Source: Bifidobacterium reuteri DSM 23975 (GTDB taxonomy: Bacteria > Actinomycetota > Actinomycetes > Actinomycetales > Bifidobacteriaceae). Taken from it: a stretch of 64,000 nt of DNA. The position numbers were made by a program, and so were the translations under genes. Of the stretch, positions 47,480 through 55,192 are shown piece after piece. The stretch spans positions 310,001 to 374,000 of the forward strand of contig NZ_JGZK01000003.1 of the NCBI RefSeq assembly GCF_000741695.1, in the 5' to 3' direction. The notes below the pieces were generated by a model, which was not told the DNA's origin, searched no databases, and saw only the letters and a list, made by a program, of their open reading frames with translations. The first letter of the stretch is position 1; every line of letters begins with the position of its first letter.

Positions 47480-48564
47480 CGATACTCGTCGAGTGCGATG
47501 GCGGGCGGCGCTGCGATGCCGGTGCGCTCGCCGATCTTTGCCAGCTGCCGGAATGTGGCCTCATCGACCGTCACCGTGGTGGTGTTGATCCGGAAGGCAG
47601 TGTTCTCCTTGTCTCCCGGAACCAGCACGTCGTGACCGTCCACCGATGGCATGGACCGGAGCCGGCGCGACAGCTCGGCGACACGGCTGCCGACCAGCGG
47701 GGCGCCGCCGAACGACTCCAGACTGATGGCGGCGAAACAATGGCAGATGTGCTGTCCCCGCATATCGAGGGACAGCAGCCCGCCGGAAAGGATGCCGGTG
47801 AATGTTTCGACCATCAGTGCCAGGCCGTATCCCTTATAACCGGCATTCGTCTCACCGGCTCCGCCCAGCGGCGTCAGACCGCCGATCCGCGGAGTCGCCT
47901 TGATATTGTCCATCACGTCGGCGGAATCGTGGTTGATGAGGCCCTGCCCGTCTACGGCCCAATCGCCTTCAATGGGCTGGCCGAGCTTGACCAGCACCTC
48001 GATCTTGCCTAGGGACACTGTGCTGGTGGCGGCGTCATAGACCAGCTGGTCATCGCCTTGTCCCACCGCGAACGCTATAGGATTGCTGCCCAGCGCCGGC
48101 AGACCGGCATGCGTCGGTACGGTGAGCGGATTGCTGTTGGTGCTGGCCAGGCCGATCAGGCCCTGATCGGCCGCCATGCGCGCATAGAAACCGGCGGTGC
48201 CGAAATGATTGGAGTCGCGGACGGCGACGATGCCGATGCCATGGTTCTGGGCTTTGGAGATGGCAAGCTCCATCGCATCGCGCGAGATGAGCTGTCCCAT
48301 GCCGCTGTGGCCATCCAGCACGGCGCATGCCTTCACGTCGCTGACCACGGTGGCGTGCGCATTCGGGTCGATCATGCCGTGGCGCAGTTTGTGGTCGTAC
48401 ATGGCTAGACGCTGCACGCCGTGCGAACTGATGCCCCGGCGGTCGGCATCGATAAGCGTATCGGCGATGAACGAGGCGTCTGCGGCATTGAAGCCGCGCG
48501 CCACGAAGACCCGCGAAAGGAAAGTGTGCAGAGTCTCGATGCTGATCTGGACGTATTCGGTCAC
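47476..48564 (-). CDS. Malate/L-lactate dehydrogenase (Ldh2/MDG family)
   Basis: A 362-residue NAD(P)-dependent dehydrogenase of the Ldh2/ComC/YbiC type, unrelated to classical lactate dehydrogenases. Motifs: DADRRGISSHGVQRL, VRDSNHFGTAGFYA, LIGLASTNSNPLTVPTHAG, SNPIAFAV and GGAGETNAGYKGYGLALMVE. Members act on malate, L-lactate, sulfolactate, ureidoglycolate or aromatic hydroxy acids. The start is taken as GTG at 48564, with GGGAGG 13 bases away, a little far, so the start is moderately certain. First gene of the operon leading through the aminotransferase to the D-dehydrogenase. Confidence 0.87.
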   Translation of the reverse strand: MTEYVQISIETLHTFLSRVFVARGFNAADASFIADTLIDADRRGISSHGVQRLAMYDHKLRHGMIDPNAHATVVSDVKACAVLDGHSGMGQLISRDAMELAISKAQNHGIGIVAVRDSNHFGTAGFYARMAADQGLIGLASTNSNPLTVPTHAGLPALGSNPIAFAVGQGDDQLVYDAATSTVSLGKIEVLVKLGQPIEGDWAVDGQGLINHDSADVMDNIKATPRIGGLTPLGGAGETNAGYKGYGLALMVETFTGILSGGLLSLDMRGQHICHCFAAISLESFGGAPLVGSRVAELSRRLRSMPSVDGHDVLVPGDKENTAFRINTTTVTVDEATFRQLAKIGERTGIAAPPAIALDEYR

Positions 48565-48988
48565 GATGAGTCGATTACCTCCCTGATTCTCCGGGCGTTT
48601 CCGCTGTCTGCATTCGTCCGGCTCGTTGCCTCCGGATCCGCTGTGCCGAAAACAGGTCGGGCGGGGGAATGACGTGCGGACACTGTGCATGAACCTAGCA
48701 CGGTGCGAGGCGTATGACAGTGGCGTGGCAATCGGGAAAACCGATAGCGCGTTACAAACCACGGCTGTACCGGACGCGACACCGGGCGCGGCCCATCCCA
48801 TTCCCGTGATTTCGGCGCAGGGCGGAATATGAGGGGATGGGTTTTCCGGTCCGGATACCATATGGAATCCGCGTGGATAGCACCTCATAGGTAATGCCTA
48901 TAGCAATGCCGACGTATCGGCATTGCGCCCGAGGTATCGTAGTCCGTGCGTAACGGAAAGTGCGGCACAGGAACATGAGAGGAAACCG
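48565..48988. promoter_or_regulatory. Divergent control region between Ldh2 operon and cystine-type importer
   Basis: 424 bases without a gene. A 15-base inverted repeat ATAGG-TAATG-CCTAT (48887-48901) has the T-N11-A pattern of LysR-type operators. It is followed at once by a hairpin, GCAATGCCGA paired with TCGGCATTGC (48903-48926), about 63 bases ahead of the importer start. No regulator gene is next to it in this window. Confidence 0.45.
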
Positions 48989-49747
48989 ATGATCGAGATC
49001 AGGGGAGTACGTAAGAGCTTCGACGGCACCGCCGTGCTGGATGGGCTCGATCTTGACATCCCCCGCAAAAGCGTCGTGACGGTGATCGGTCCCTCCGGTT
49101 CAGGCAAATCCACACTGCTGCGCATCCTCGATTTTCTGGAACGGGCGGATGCCGGCACCGTGGATTTCGGAGACGGGCCAATCGATCTGACCAGCACCAA
49201 AGCGTCCGACATTCGTGCGGTGCGTGCCCGGATCGGGTTCGTATTCCAGAACTACAACCTGTTCCTCAACAAAACCGCATTGCAGAACGTCGCCGAGCCG
49301 CTGATCTATGCCAAGGGCGTCAAACCTGCGGAAGCCCGTAGGATCGCCGCCGAACAGCTTGACAGGGTGGGACTTGCGGATTTCGCGGATCGGCACCCCA
49401 GCACTCTGTCCGGAGGACAGCAGCAGCGCGTGGGCATCGCCCGCGCGGTGGCGCTGAACCCGGAACTGCTGGTGCTCGACGAGCCGACATCCGCGTTGGA
49501 CCCCGAAATGGTCTCCGGTGTGCTTGAGGTCATCAAGCAGCTGGGCCGTGACGGCATGACCATGCTGATGGTGACCCATGAGATGCGCTTCGCCTATGAG
49601 GCTTCGGACAAGGTGGTGTTCATCGAACATGGGCATGTGATCGAGCAGGGGGATCCTAAACGGATTTTCGAGCACCCCCAGCAGCAGCGGACCGCGGAGT
49701 TCCTGTCGTCCACCAACAATGTGCTGGTGATTCCGGCAGCGCAGTGA
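48989..49747 (+). CDS. Polar amino-acid ABC importer ATPase (cystine-type, TcyC-like)
   Basis: A 252-residue ATPase: Walker A GPSGSGKST, Q-loop VFQNYNLFLNKTALQNV, signature LSGGQQQR, Walker B LLVLDEPTSALDPEMVSG, switch MVTHEMRFAYEASDKV. This is the GlnQ/TcyC group that pairs with HisJ-like binding proteins. Start 48989 has GAGAGGAAA upstream. First gene of a five-gene run: ATPase, binding protein, permease, glutaredoxin-like protein, M20 amidohydrolase. Confidence 0.92.
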   Translation: MIEIRGVRKSFDGTAVLDGLDLDIPRKSVVTVIGPSGSGKSTLLRILDFLERADAGTVDFGDGPIDLTSTKASDIRAVRARIGFVFQNYNLFLNKTALQNVAEPLIYAKGVKPAEARRIAAEQLDRVGLADFADRHPSTLSGGQQQRVGIARAVALNPELLVLDEPTSALDPEMVSGVLEVIKQLGRDGMTMLMVTHEMRFAYEASDKVVFIEHGHVIEQGDPKRIFEHPQQQRTAEFLSSTNNVLVIPAAQ

Positions 49748-49831
49748 GGCTGAGTTCGCGATTGACGCCTACTGCGCCTCGATCTATCCGCAATAAATGT
49801 ATCCACAATGACAAGAAGAGAGGAAATTGTC

Positions 49832-50665
49832 ATGTCCACCAATCATGTGATTCGCAAGGCCGTGGCCTTGCTGTCCGGCGTCGCCGTGCTGTTCTCGCTG
49901 GCCGCCTGCGGTTCGTCTTCCGCCGGTTCCGCTGACAGCGGCTCCACTAGCGCCAGCGCCCTGGAGCAGGTCAAGCAGGCCGGCAAGATCGTCTTCGCCA
50001 CCGAAGGCACCTACGCACCGTTCAGCTACCACGATTCCAAGACCAACGAGCTGACCGGCTACGACGTCGAGGTCGCCAAAGCCATCGCCAAGGAAGTCGG
50101 CGTCAAGGCCGAGTTCGCCGAAGGCAGCTTCGATTCGCTGCTCGCCGGCGTGGACGCCAAGAAGTACGATACGGTCGCCGACCAGATCAGCGCCACCGAC
50201 GAGCGCAAGGCCAAGTACGACTTCACCGAACCGTACACCTATTCCTATGGCGTGGTGGTGACCACCAAGGACAACCCGAAGGGCGTCAAGTCGTTCGATG
50301 ACGTCAAGGGTCTGCAGGCTGCGGAGACCGGCACCTCCAACTGGAACAAGACCGCCCAGGAGAAGGGCGCCACCATCGTGCAGGTCAACGACTTCGGCCA
50401 GGCCGTCGATGCGCTGACCACCGGTCGCGCCGATGTGACCCTGAACGACGGTCTCGCCGTGCTCGACTACCTCAAGCAGAAGCCCGACGCGAACATCAAG
50501 ATCGCCGCCAAGACCGAGAAGACGCCGGCCGCCCAGCTGCCGTTCCGCAAGGGCAGCGACGATCTGGTCAAGGCCGTGAACGACGCCATCGCCAAGCTCC
50601 AGAAGGACGGCACCCTGACCAAGATCTCCGAGAAGTACTTCGGCGAGGACTTCTCCCAGGAGTGA
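49832..50665 (+). CDS. Amino-acid-binding lipoprotein (cystine-type, TcyA-like)
   Basis: A 277-residue lipoprotein with lipobox SLAAC (Cys26). The mature fold is bacterial extracellular family 3: GKIVFATEGTYAPFSYHD, ELTGYDVEVAKAIAKEVGV, DQISATDERKAKYDFTEPY, and a closing LQKDGTLTKISEKYFGEDFS. The YSYGVVV and LQAAETGTSNWNK motifs resemble cystine-binding TcyA/FliY; cystine specificity is supported mainly by the neighbouring redoxin. AGAGGAAA precedes the start at 49832. Confidence 0.9.
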   Translation: MSTNHVIRKAVALLSGVAVLFSLAACGSSSAGSADSGSTSASALEQVKQAGKIVFATEGTYAPFSYHDSKTNELTGYDVEVAKAIAKEVGVKAEFAEGSFDSLLAGVDAKKYDTVADQISATDERKAKYDFTEPYTYSYGVVVTTKDNPKGVKSFDDVKGLQAAETGTSNWNKTAQEKGATIVQVNDFGQAVDALTTGRADVTLNDGLAVLDYLKQKPDANIKIAAKTEKTPAAQLPFRKGSDDLVKAVNDAIAKLQKDGTLTKISEKYFGEDFSQE

Positions 50666-50689
50666 TGCATCGCTTCCAACCGCTGTTCC

Positions 50690-50714
50690 GGCTCCCTTCG
50701 CTCTGAAGGGGGCC
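50690..50714 (+). terminator. Hairpin between binding-protein and permease genes
   Basis: GGCTCCCTTC pairs with GAAGGGGGCC (one G-U) over a five-base loop. No U-run. Probably limits permease expression relative to the binding protein. Confidence 0.5.
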
Positions 50715-50782
50715 GCCGGCATGAACCGGCCCGATGAACGGCGACGAGCGGGAGTATCCAACCAATACGCAAAGGATGACCA

Positions 50783-51445
50783 ATGGATGCACGAGTATGG
50801 GGAATAGTCGTTGATTCCTTCACCAAGCTGCTGATTCCCGGCATCACCGTGACCATTCCGCTCACGCTGATATCATTCGCCATCGGATTGCTTCTGGCGA
50901 TTCTCGTGGCGCTGGTCCGCGTGGCCAAAGTGCCGGTGGCGTCGCAGATCGCATGGGTCTATGTCTGGGTGTTCCGAGGCACGCCGTTGCTGGTACAGCT
51001 GTTCGTGATCTTCTTCGGCCTGCCTTCCGTGGGCATCACTATCCCCGCACTGCCGTCCGCGGTGATCGCATTCTCGCTGAATGTGGGGGCGTATGCGTCC
51101 GAGACATTGCGCGGCGCGATTCTCGCCGTGCCCAAGGGACAGCTTGAGGCGGGCCTGTCCGCCAATATGCCTTATGTGACCATCATGCGGCGCATCATCC
51201 TGCCGCAGGCATTCCGTTCGGCGTTCCCGGCATTGTTCAATTCGTTCATCGCATTAGTGAAGGACACCTCATTGGCCGCGAACATCACCGTGGTGGAGAT
51301 GTTCATGTCCGCCCAGCGCGTAGTGGCGATCTATTACGAGCCGCTGGCGCTGTACATTGAGGTGGGTCTCATCTACCTGCTGTTCTGCACCGTGCTGACA
51401 TGGTTGCAGAACTACTGTGAGAAGAAGCTCAACGAACACTTCTGA
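50783..51445 (+). CDS. Polar amino-acid ABC importer permease (TcyB-like)
   Basis: A 220-residue permease with about five helices and the HisM-type motif SNMPYVTIMRRIILPQAFRSAFPAL near 130-155; FRGTPLLVQLFVIFFGLPSVGI is characteristic of cystine/glutamine-type permeases. It forms the channel for the preceding ATPase and binding protein. Confidence 0.92.
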   Translation: MDARVWGIVVDSFTKLLIPGITVTIPLTLISFAIGLLLAILVALVRVAKVPVASQIAWVYVWVFRGTPLLVQLFVIFFGLPSVGITIPALPSAVIAFSLNVGAYASETLRGAILAVPKGQLEAGLSANMPYVTIMRRIILPQAFRSAFPALFNSFIALVKDTSLAANITVVEMFMSAQRVVAIYYEPLALYIEVGLIYLLFCTVLTWLQNYCEKKLNEHF

Positions 51446-51496
51446 TATATCATCGGATACCGTTCACGACGATTACGAAACAAAGGAGAAGCTCAA

Positions 51497-51745
51497 ATGG
51501 CCATTGACGTCTATGGGGCAAGCTGGTGCGGCGACTGCCATCGCGCAAAGCAGGCTCTGAACGATTTCGGAGCGCCGTTCAACTGGCACGACATCGAAAC
51601 CGAGGAGGGTGCCAAGGATCGTGCCGTGGCCATCAGCGGCCAGCAGCACATTCCCGTCGTCGTCTATTCCGACGGCGCGTTCCAGGTGGAGCCTTCCGCT
51701 CTGGATATCAAGCACAAGCTTGAGGAGCTTGGCGAACTCAAGTGA
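51497..51745 (+). CDS. Glutaredoxin-like protein (mycoredoxin / NrdH type)
   Basis: An 82-residue thioredoxin-fold protein with redox motif WCGDC (residues 10-14), the cis-Pro in HIPVVVYSDG and a Leu/Glu-rich last helix. Length fits mycoredoxins and NrdH. It exchanges thiols and disulfides in the cytosol. Being 51 bases after a cystine-type permease and ahead of an M20 hydrolase, a role in reducing imported cystine or mixed disulfides is reasonable; the Bacillus ytmI operon also has a redoxin (YtnI) in such a setting. AAGGAGAAG gives a strong ribosome site. Confidence 0.88.
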   Translation: MAIDVYGASWCGDCHRAKQALNDFGAPFNWHDIETEEGAKDRAVAISGQQHIPVVVYSDGAFQVEPSALDIKHKLEELGELK

Positions 51746-51776
51746 TACGGCGCTCGCCGAATCGCGGCCGCTGCAC

Positions 51777-51806
51777 TTCGGCTCCCCTGAAACCAGGGGA
51801 GCCGAA
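51777..51806. terminator. Hairpin between redoxin and M20 genes
   Basis: TTCGGCTCCCCTG / CAGGGGAGCCGAA, a 13-base perfect stem with AAAC loop. No U-run; may partly separate the M20 gene from the importer genes. Confidence 0.6.
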
Positions 51807-51889
51807 CGCATAGATGGGCATCATGCCCAAGGCGGGCGGTTGCGGGCAATCGATCAACCCACAGGGTCATGACTGGATAGGGGGTACCC

Positions 51890-53071
51890 ATGGCCGACAA
51901 CACATTGCAGCAGGAACTGGAAACCTATTACCGCTGGTTCCACCAACATCCCGAACCTTCATACGGGGAAGTCGAAACCACCACACGCATCGCGGCCATT
52001 CTCGCCGATCACGGCATCGAGATTCTCGATACCGGCCTGAAGACCGGTCTGGTCGCAAAGGTCACAGGACAGGGGCGGCAAGCGGGTGCCGGTCATGTGG
52101 TGGCGGTGCGTGGCGACATCGACGCGCTGCCGATCGTGGAAAACACCGGTCTGCCGTATGCCTCTCTCAACAAGGGGTATCTGCATGGATGCGGCCATGA
52201 CTACAATCTCACGGTCGCCTTGGGGGCTGCGCTACTGCTCAACGCGCGTCGGGAGGAATTCGCCGGCGAAGTCAAGGTCATCTTCCAGCCGGCCGAAGAG
52301 GTGGGAGCCACCAAGGAAACCCCTACCGGTGCGGTGACCGTGCTCAACACCGGTGCTCTGGATGACGTGGAGGCGTATTTCGGCACCCATGACACGAACA
52401 TCGGAGAGCCTGGCGAGGTGCTCATCTCCGCCGGTCCCGACAGTGGTGCGGTCGACAAGTTCCGCATCACCATCCACGGCAAAGGCACGCATGCGGCACG
52501 GCCCAACGGCGGAGCCAGTCCCATCCGCGTGGCCGCCACGCTGATCGAGGGCATCCAATCCATCGCCGGACAGGACGTCAACCCGATTCATCCGAGAGTC
52601 GTCACCGTCACCAACGTCGAAGCGGGAAACACGTGGAACGTGGTGCCGGACACCGCGTTCCTGCAAGGAACGGCACGCACGTCATATCCGGAGGACCGCA
52701 CGGTCATCCATGATCGCCTTCAGGCCTTGGTGCAGGGCATATCGGCGGCCTATGGCGTCACCGGCGATTTCACATGGGAATTCGGCGCGCCATCGGTGAT
52801 TAACGACGCCGAATGGGCGGCATTGGCCACCGATACCGCCACAGAGCTCGGTCTGTCCGTCAAGCCATCCAAGCCCACGCTCGGCGGCGAGGACTTCTCC
52901 TACTATCAGGCCCAGGCGCCAGGCGTGTTCATCCACCTGGGCGTCGGCAACGCCGACCGTCCGATGCACGGTCCGACGTTCTATGCGAAGACCGATGCCA
53001 TCGCAGCCGGCGCAGATCTGCTGGCCACTGTGGCCGAACGTGCGTTGCGACGTCTGGGCGACGACAATTGA
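51890..53071 (+). CDS. M20D-family amidohydrolase (N-acyl amino acid deacylase type)
   Basis: A 393-residue metal hydrolase related to the gene at 1-1012 and to Bacillus YxeP/YtnL, which remove acetyl from N-acetyl-S-alkylcysteines. Motifs: AVRGDIDALPI, HGCGHDYN (metal-binding Cys and His; the usual last His of HxCGHDxH is Asn), FQPAEEVGATKETPTGAV with catalytic Glu, the lid segment GKGTHAARPNGGASPI, and GGEDFSYYQAQAPGVFIHLGVGN with the last metal ligand region. The neighbouring cystine-type importer and redoxin suggest a sulfur amino-acid conjugate as substrate (inference). Confidence 0.88.
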   Translation: MADNTLQQELETYYRWFHQHPEPSYGEVETTTRIAAILADHGIEILDTGLKTGLVAKVTGQGRQAGAGHVVAVRGDIDALPIVENTGLPYASLNKGYLHGCGHDYNLTVALGAALLLNARREEFAGEVKVIFQPAEEVGATKETPTGAVTVLNTGALDDVEAYFGTHDTNIGEPGEVLISAGPDSGAVDKFRITIHGKGTHAARPNGGASPIRVAATLIEGIQSIAGQDVNPIHPRVVTVTNVEAGNTWNVVPDTAFLQGTARTSYPEDRTVIHDRLQALVQGISAAYGVTGDFTWEFGAPSVINDAEWAALATDTATELGLSVKPSKPTLGGEDFSYYQAQAPGVFIHLGVGNADRPMHGPTFYAKTDAIAAGADLLATVAERALRRLGDDN

Positions 53072-53134
53072 CGGCCGGCGATTGAGGAATCGAACACCGT
53101 TGCCGCCGTAAGGATGGCGGTCACTCGGCCGGTC

Positions 53135-53180
53135 ATGCGAAGGGCCCTTCACCTATATATAGGTGAAGGGCCCTTCGCAT
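53135..53180. terminator. 46-bp perfect palindrome
   Basis: ATGCGAAGGGCCCTTCACCTATA is followed immediately by its exact complement (53158-53180), with no loop bases, then GTTTTGAG. It lies 64 bases after the M20 stop and is the natural end of that operon. It could also act as a recombination-prone cruciform site. Confidence 0.7.
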
Positions 53181-53331
53181 GTTTTGAGCGGCATATAGAT
53201 AACGCATATAGGCACGAGGGTGTGCGAACTGCCGGAATACTGTACGGTTGTCGCTAACGGCGGACGCATGGGGATGCGTAGGGCCGGGGCCGGAAGGCCT
53301 GAACCATCGCAATATCAAGGGGAATTATCTT

Positions 53332-55038
53332 ATGGGGGACAATCGTATCTCGAGGCGGGCCGGCACTGGCCGATCCAAAGCCGTACGAACCAAAGCTGTG
53401 GCGCTGGCGATCGCGGGACTGCTGGTCTTCTCCGGCTGCGGCAGCGCCGCAAACGCGGCGACGAATGGCGCCGAGGAGACGGCTGGCGATCCGGTCTCGG
53501 GCGGCACCTTGCGCATCGCCGAACCGACCGAGATCCTCAACTGCATCGATCCATTCCAGACATCATGGACCGCATCGCGTACGCTGGTGCGCCAGTTCGC
53601 GGAATCCCTGACCGATCAGGATCCGAAGACCGGCGAGATCAAGCCGTGGCTTGCCACCGACTGGACGCTCAGCGAGGACGGCAAGACCTACACGTTCAAT
53701 CTCAAGCATGACGTGACCTTCTCCAACGGGGAGGCATTCAACGCGGACGCCGTGGTGAAGAACTTCGAAACCGATCTGCAAGGCGTCAAGGAAGGCTGGG
53801 GCACCGCCGGCGGCAACTACATCCAAGGCCTCGAATCCGTGAGCAAAGTGGATGACGACACCGTGGAATTCCATTTCTCCAAGTTCAACGCCGCGTTCCT
53901 GCAGGCAACGGCCACCACCACGTTGGCGATCATCGCGCCGGCCTCTCTCGATCAGACCCCGCAGCAGCGCTGCCACGGGGAGAACCTGTACGGCACCGGT
54001 CCGTTCGTGCTGGAGCAGTGGGACATCACCAGCAAAACCACGTTCACCAAGCGCAAGGGATACACAACACCCTCACCATTCGAAAAGCGACAGAAGGGCG
54101 ACGCCTACCTCGACCGCATCGAAGTTTCATATATTCCTGAAACTTCCGTACGCACCGGCAACTTCGTGGGCGGACAGACCGACCTGATCCTCGCCTCGTC
54201 TGCGGTGCCAATCCTCGAGAACGACGCGAACCAGATCAAAGCGGCAGGCGGGCGCATCGAAACCCGAGCCTTCCCAGGCACCTCATACGACATCTATCCG
54301 AACACGCGCACCGAGGGACGTCCGCTGACGGACATCAACGTGCGCAAGGCGGTGTCACTGGCGATCGACCGCACCTCGTACGCACAGACGATCTTCCGCA
54401 AGGACTACCCACTGGTGCAGGGCGTGCTCGGCGCCACGACACCGAGCTTCCAAGCCACGCCCGAAGCGGTGAAGTACGATCCGGAGCAGGCCGGCAAACT
54501 GCTGGACAAGGCCGGCTGGAGGCTCAAGGATGACGGCTACCGGTACAAGGACGGCAAGAAACTGACCTTGGTATGGCTGGACTACAACAAGAACGCCGGC
54601 CAGGATCTTCTGGTCGACCAGTTCCGCCAGGTCGGCATCGACCTGCAGATCGAGATCGGCACCTATGCGGATTCGGTGAACAAGGAGAAGACCAACGATT
54701 ACGATCTGTCGATGCTCTGGACCTACACGCGAAGCGACCCCTCGGCCATCGGCAATCTGATCGATATCCGCAGCGAGAAGGGCAACCGAGGCGGATGGAA
54801 CATCGCCGACGACGAGCAGCGCGCCAAACTCAACGAACTGTTCGATGCCGGCATCGCCGAACGCGACACCGCGAAACGCACCAAGATCTATCAGGAACTG
54901 CAACAGTACCTCGCCGACCAGTACCTCCAGATCCCGTTCTACGAGCGCACCGGCGACCTCGCCCTCGCCAAGAACGTGCACGGCGTGCGCTACACCGCCG
55001 AATCCTTCATCTCCCTGTACGACACCTGGCTGAGCTAA
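53332..55038 (+). CDS. Peptide/opine-type ABC binding lipoprotein (family 5, DppA/OppA-like)
   Basis: A 568-residue lipoprotein with lipobox VFSGC (Cys36). The mature protein has the family-5 fold: GGTLRIAEPTEILNCIDPFQ, LATDWTLSEDGKTYTFNLKHDVTFSNG, GTGPFVLEQWD and DINVRKAVSLAIDR. It captures di- or oligopeptides or similar ligands. AAGGGG precedes the start at 53332; the open frame upstream has no signal peptide. Downstream are the fused permeases and fused ATPases of the same importer. Confidence 0.92.
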   Translation: MGDNRISRRAGTGRSKAVRTKAVALAIAGLLVFSGCGSAANAATNGAEETAGDPVSGGTLRIAEPTEILNCIDPFQTSWTASRTLVRQFAESLTDQDPKTGEIKPWLATDWTLSEDGKTYTFNLKHDVTFSNGEAFNADAVVKNFETDLQGVKEGWGTAGGNYIQGLESVSKVDDDTVEFHFSKFNAAFLQATATTTLAIIAPASLDQTPQQRCHGENLYGTGPFVLEQWDITSKTTFTKRKGYTTPSPFEKRQKGDAYLDRIEVSYIPETSVRTGNFVGGQTDLILASSAVPILENDANQIKAAGGRIETRAFPGTSYDIYPNTRTEGRPLTDINVRKAVSLAIDRTSYAQTIFRKDYPLVQGVLGATTPSFQATPEAVKYDPEQAGKLLDKAGWRLKDDGYRYKDGKKLTLVWLDYNKNAGQDLLVDQFRQVGIDLQIEIGTYADSVNKEKTNDYDLSMLWTYTRSDPSAIGNLIDIRSEKGNRGGWNIADDEQRAKLNELFDAGIAERDTAKRTKIYQELQQYLADQYLQIPFYERTGDLALAKNVHGVRYTAESFISLYDTWLS

Positions 55039-55045
55039 TACCCTG

Positions 55046-55145
55046 CGTCAGAAATTCGTTGATTATATTGACGGCTCCCCTTGTCCGGGAGCCGTCCCGA
55101 GAAGCGGGACTGAAGGGCAGTGAATTCGTCAACGAACCTCTGGCG
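55046..55145 (+). repeat. Small inverted-repeat element, TTCGTTGA family, copy 3
   Basis: Ends CGTCAGAAATTCGTTGA and TCAACGAACCTCTGGCG pair with three mismatches. Core: GGCTCCCCTTGTCCGGGAGC, GTCCCGAGAAGCGGGAC, TGAAGGGCAGTG. It sits inside an operon, between the binding-protein and permease genes. Confidence 0.72.
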
Positions 55146-55192
55146 AAAGATGTTAGCCGGCATACCGCATATAACACCCGGATTGGAACAAT

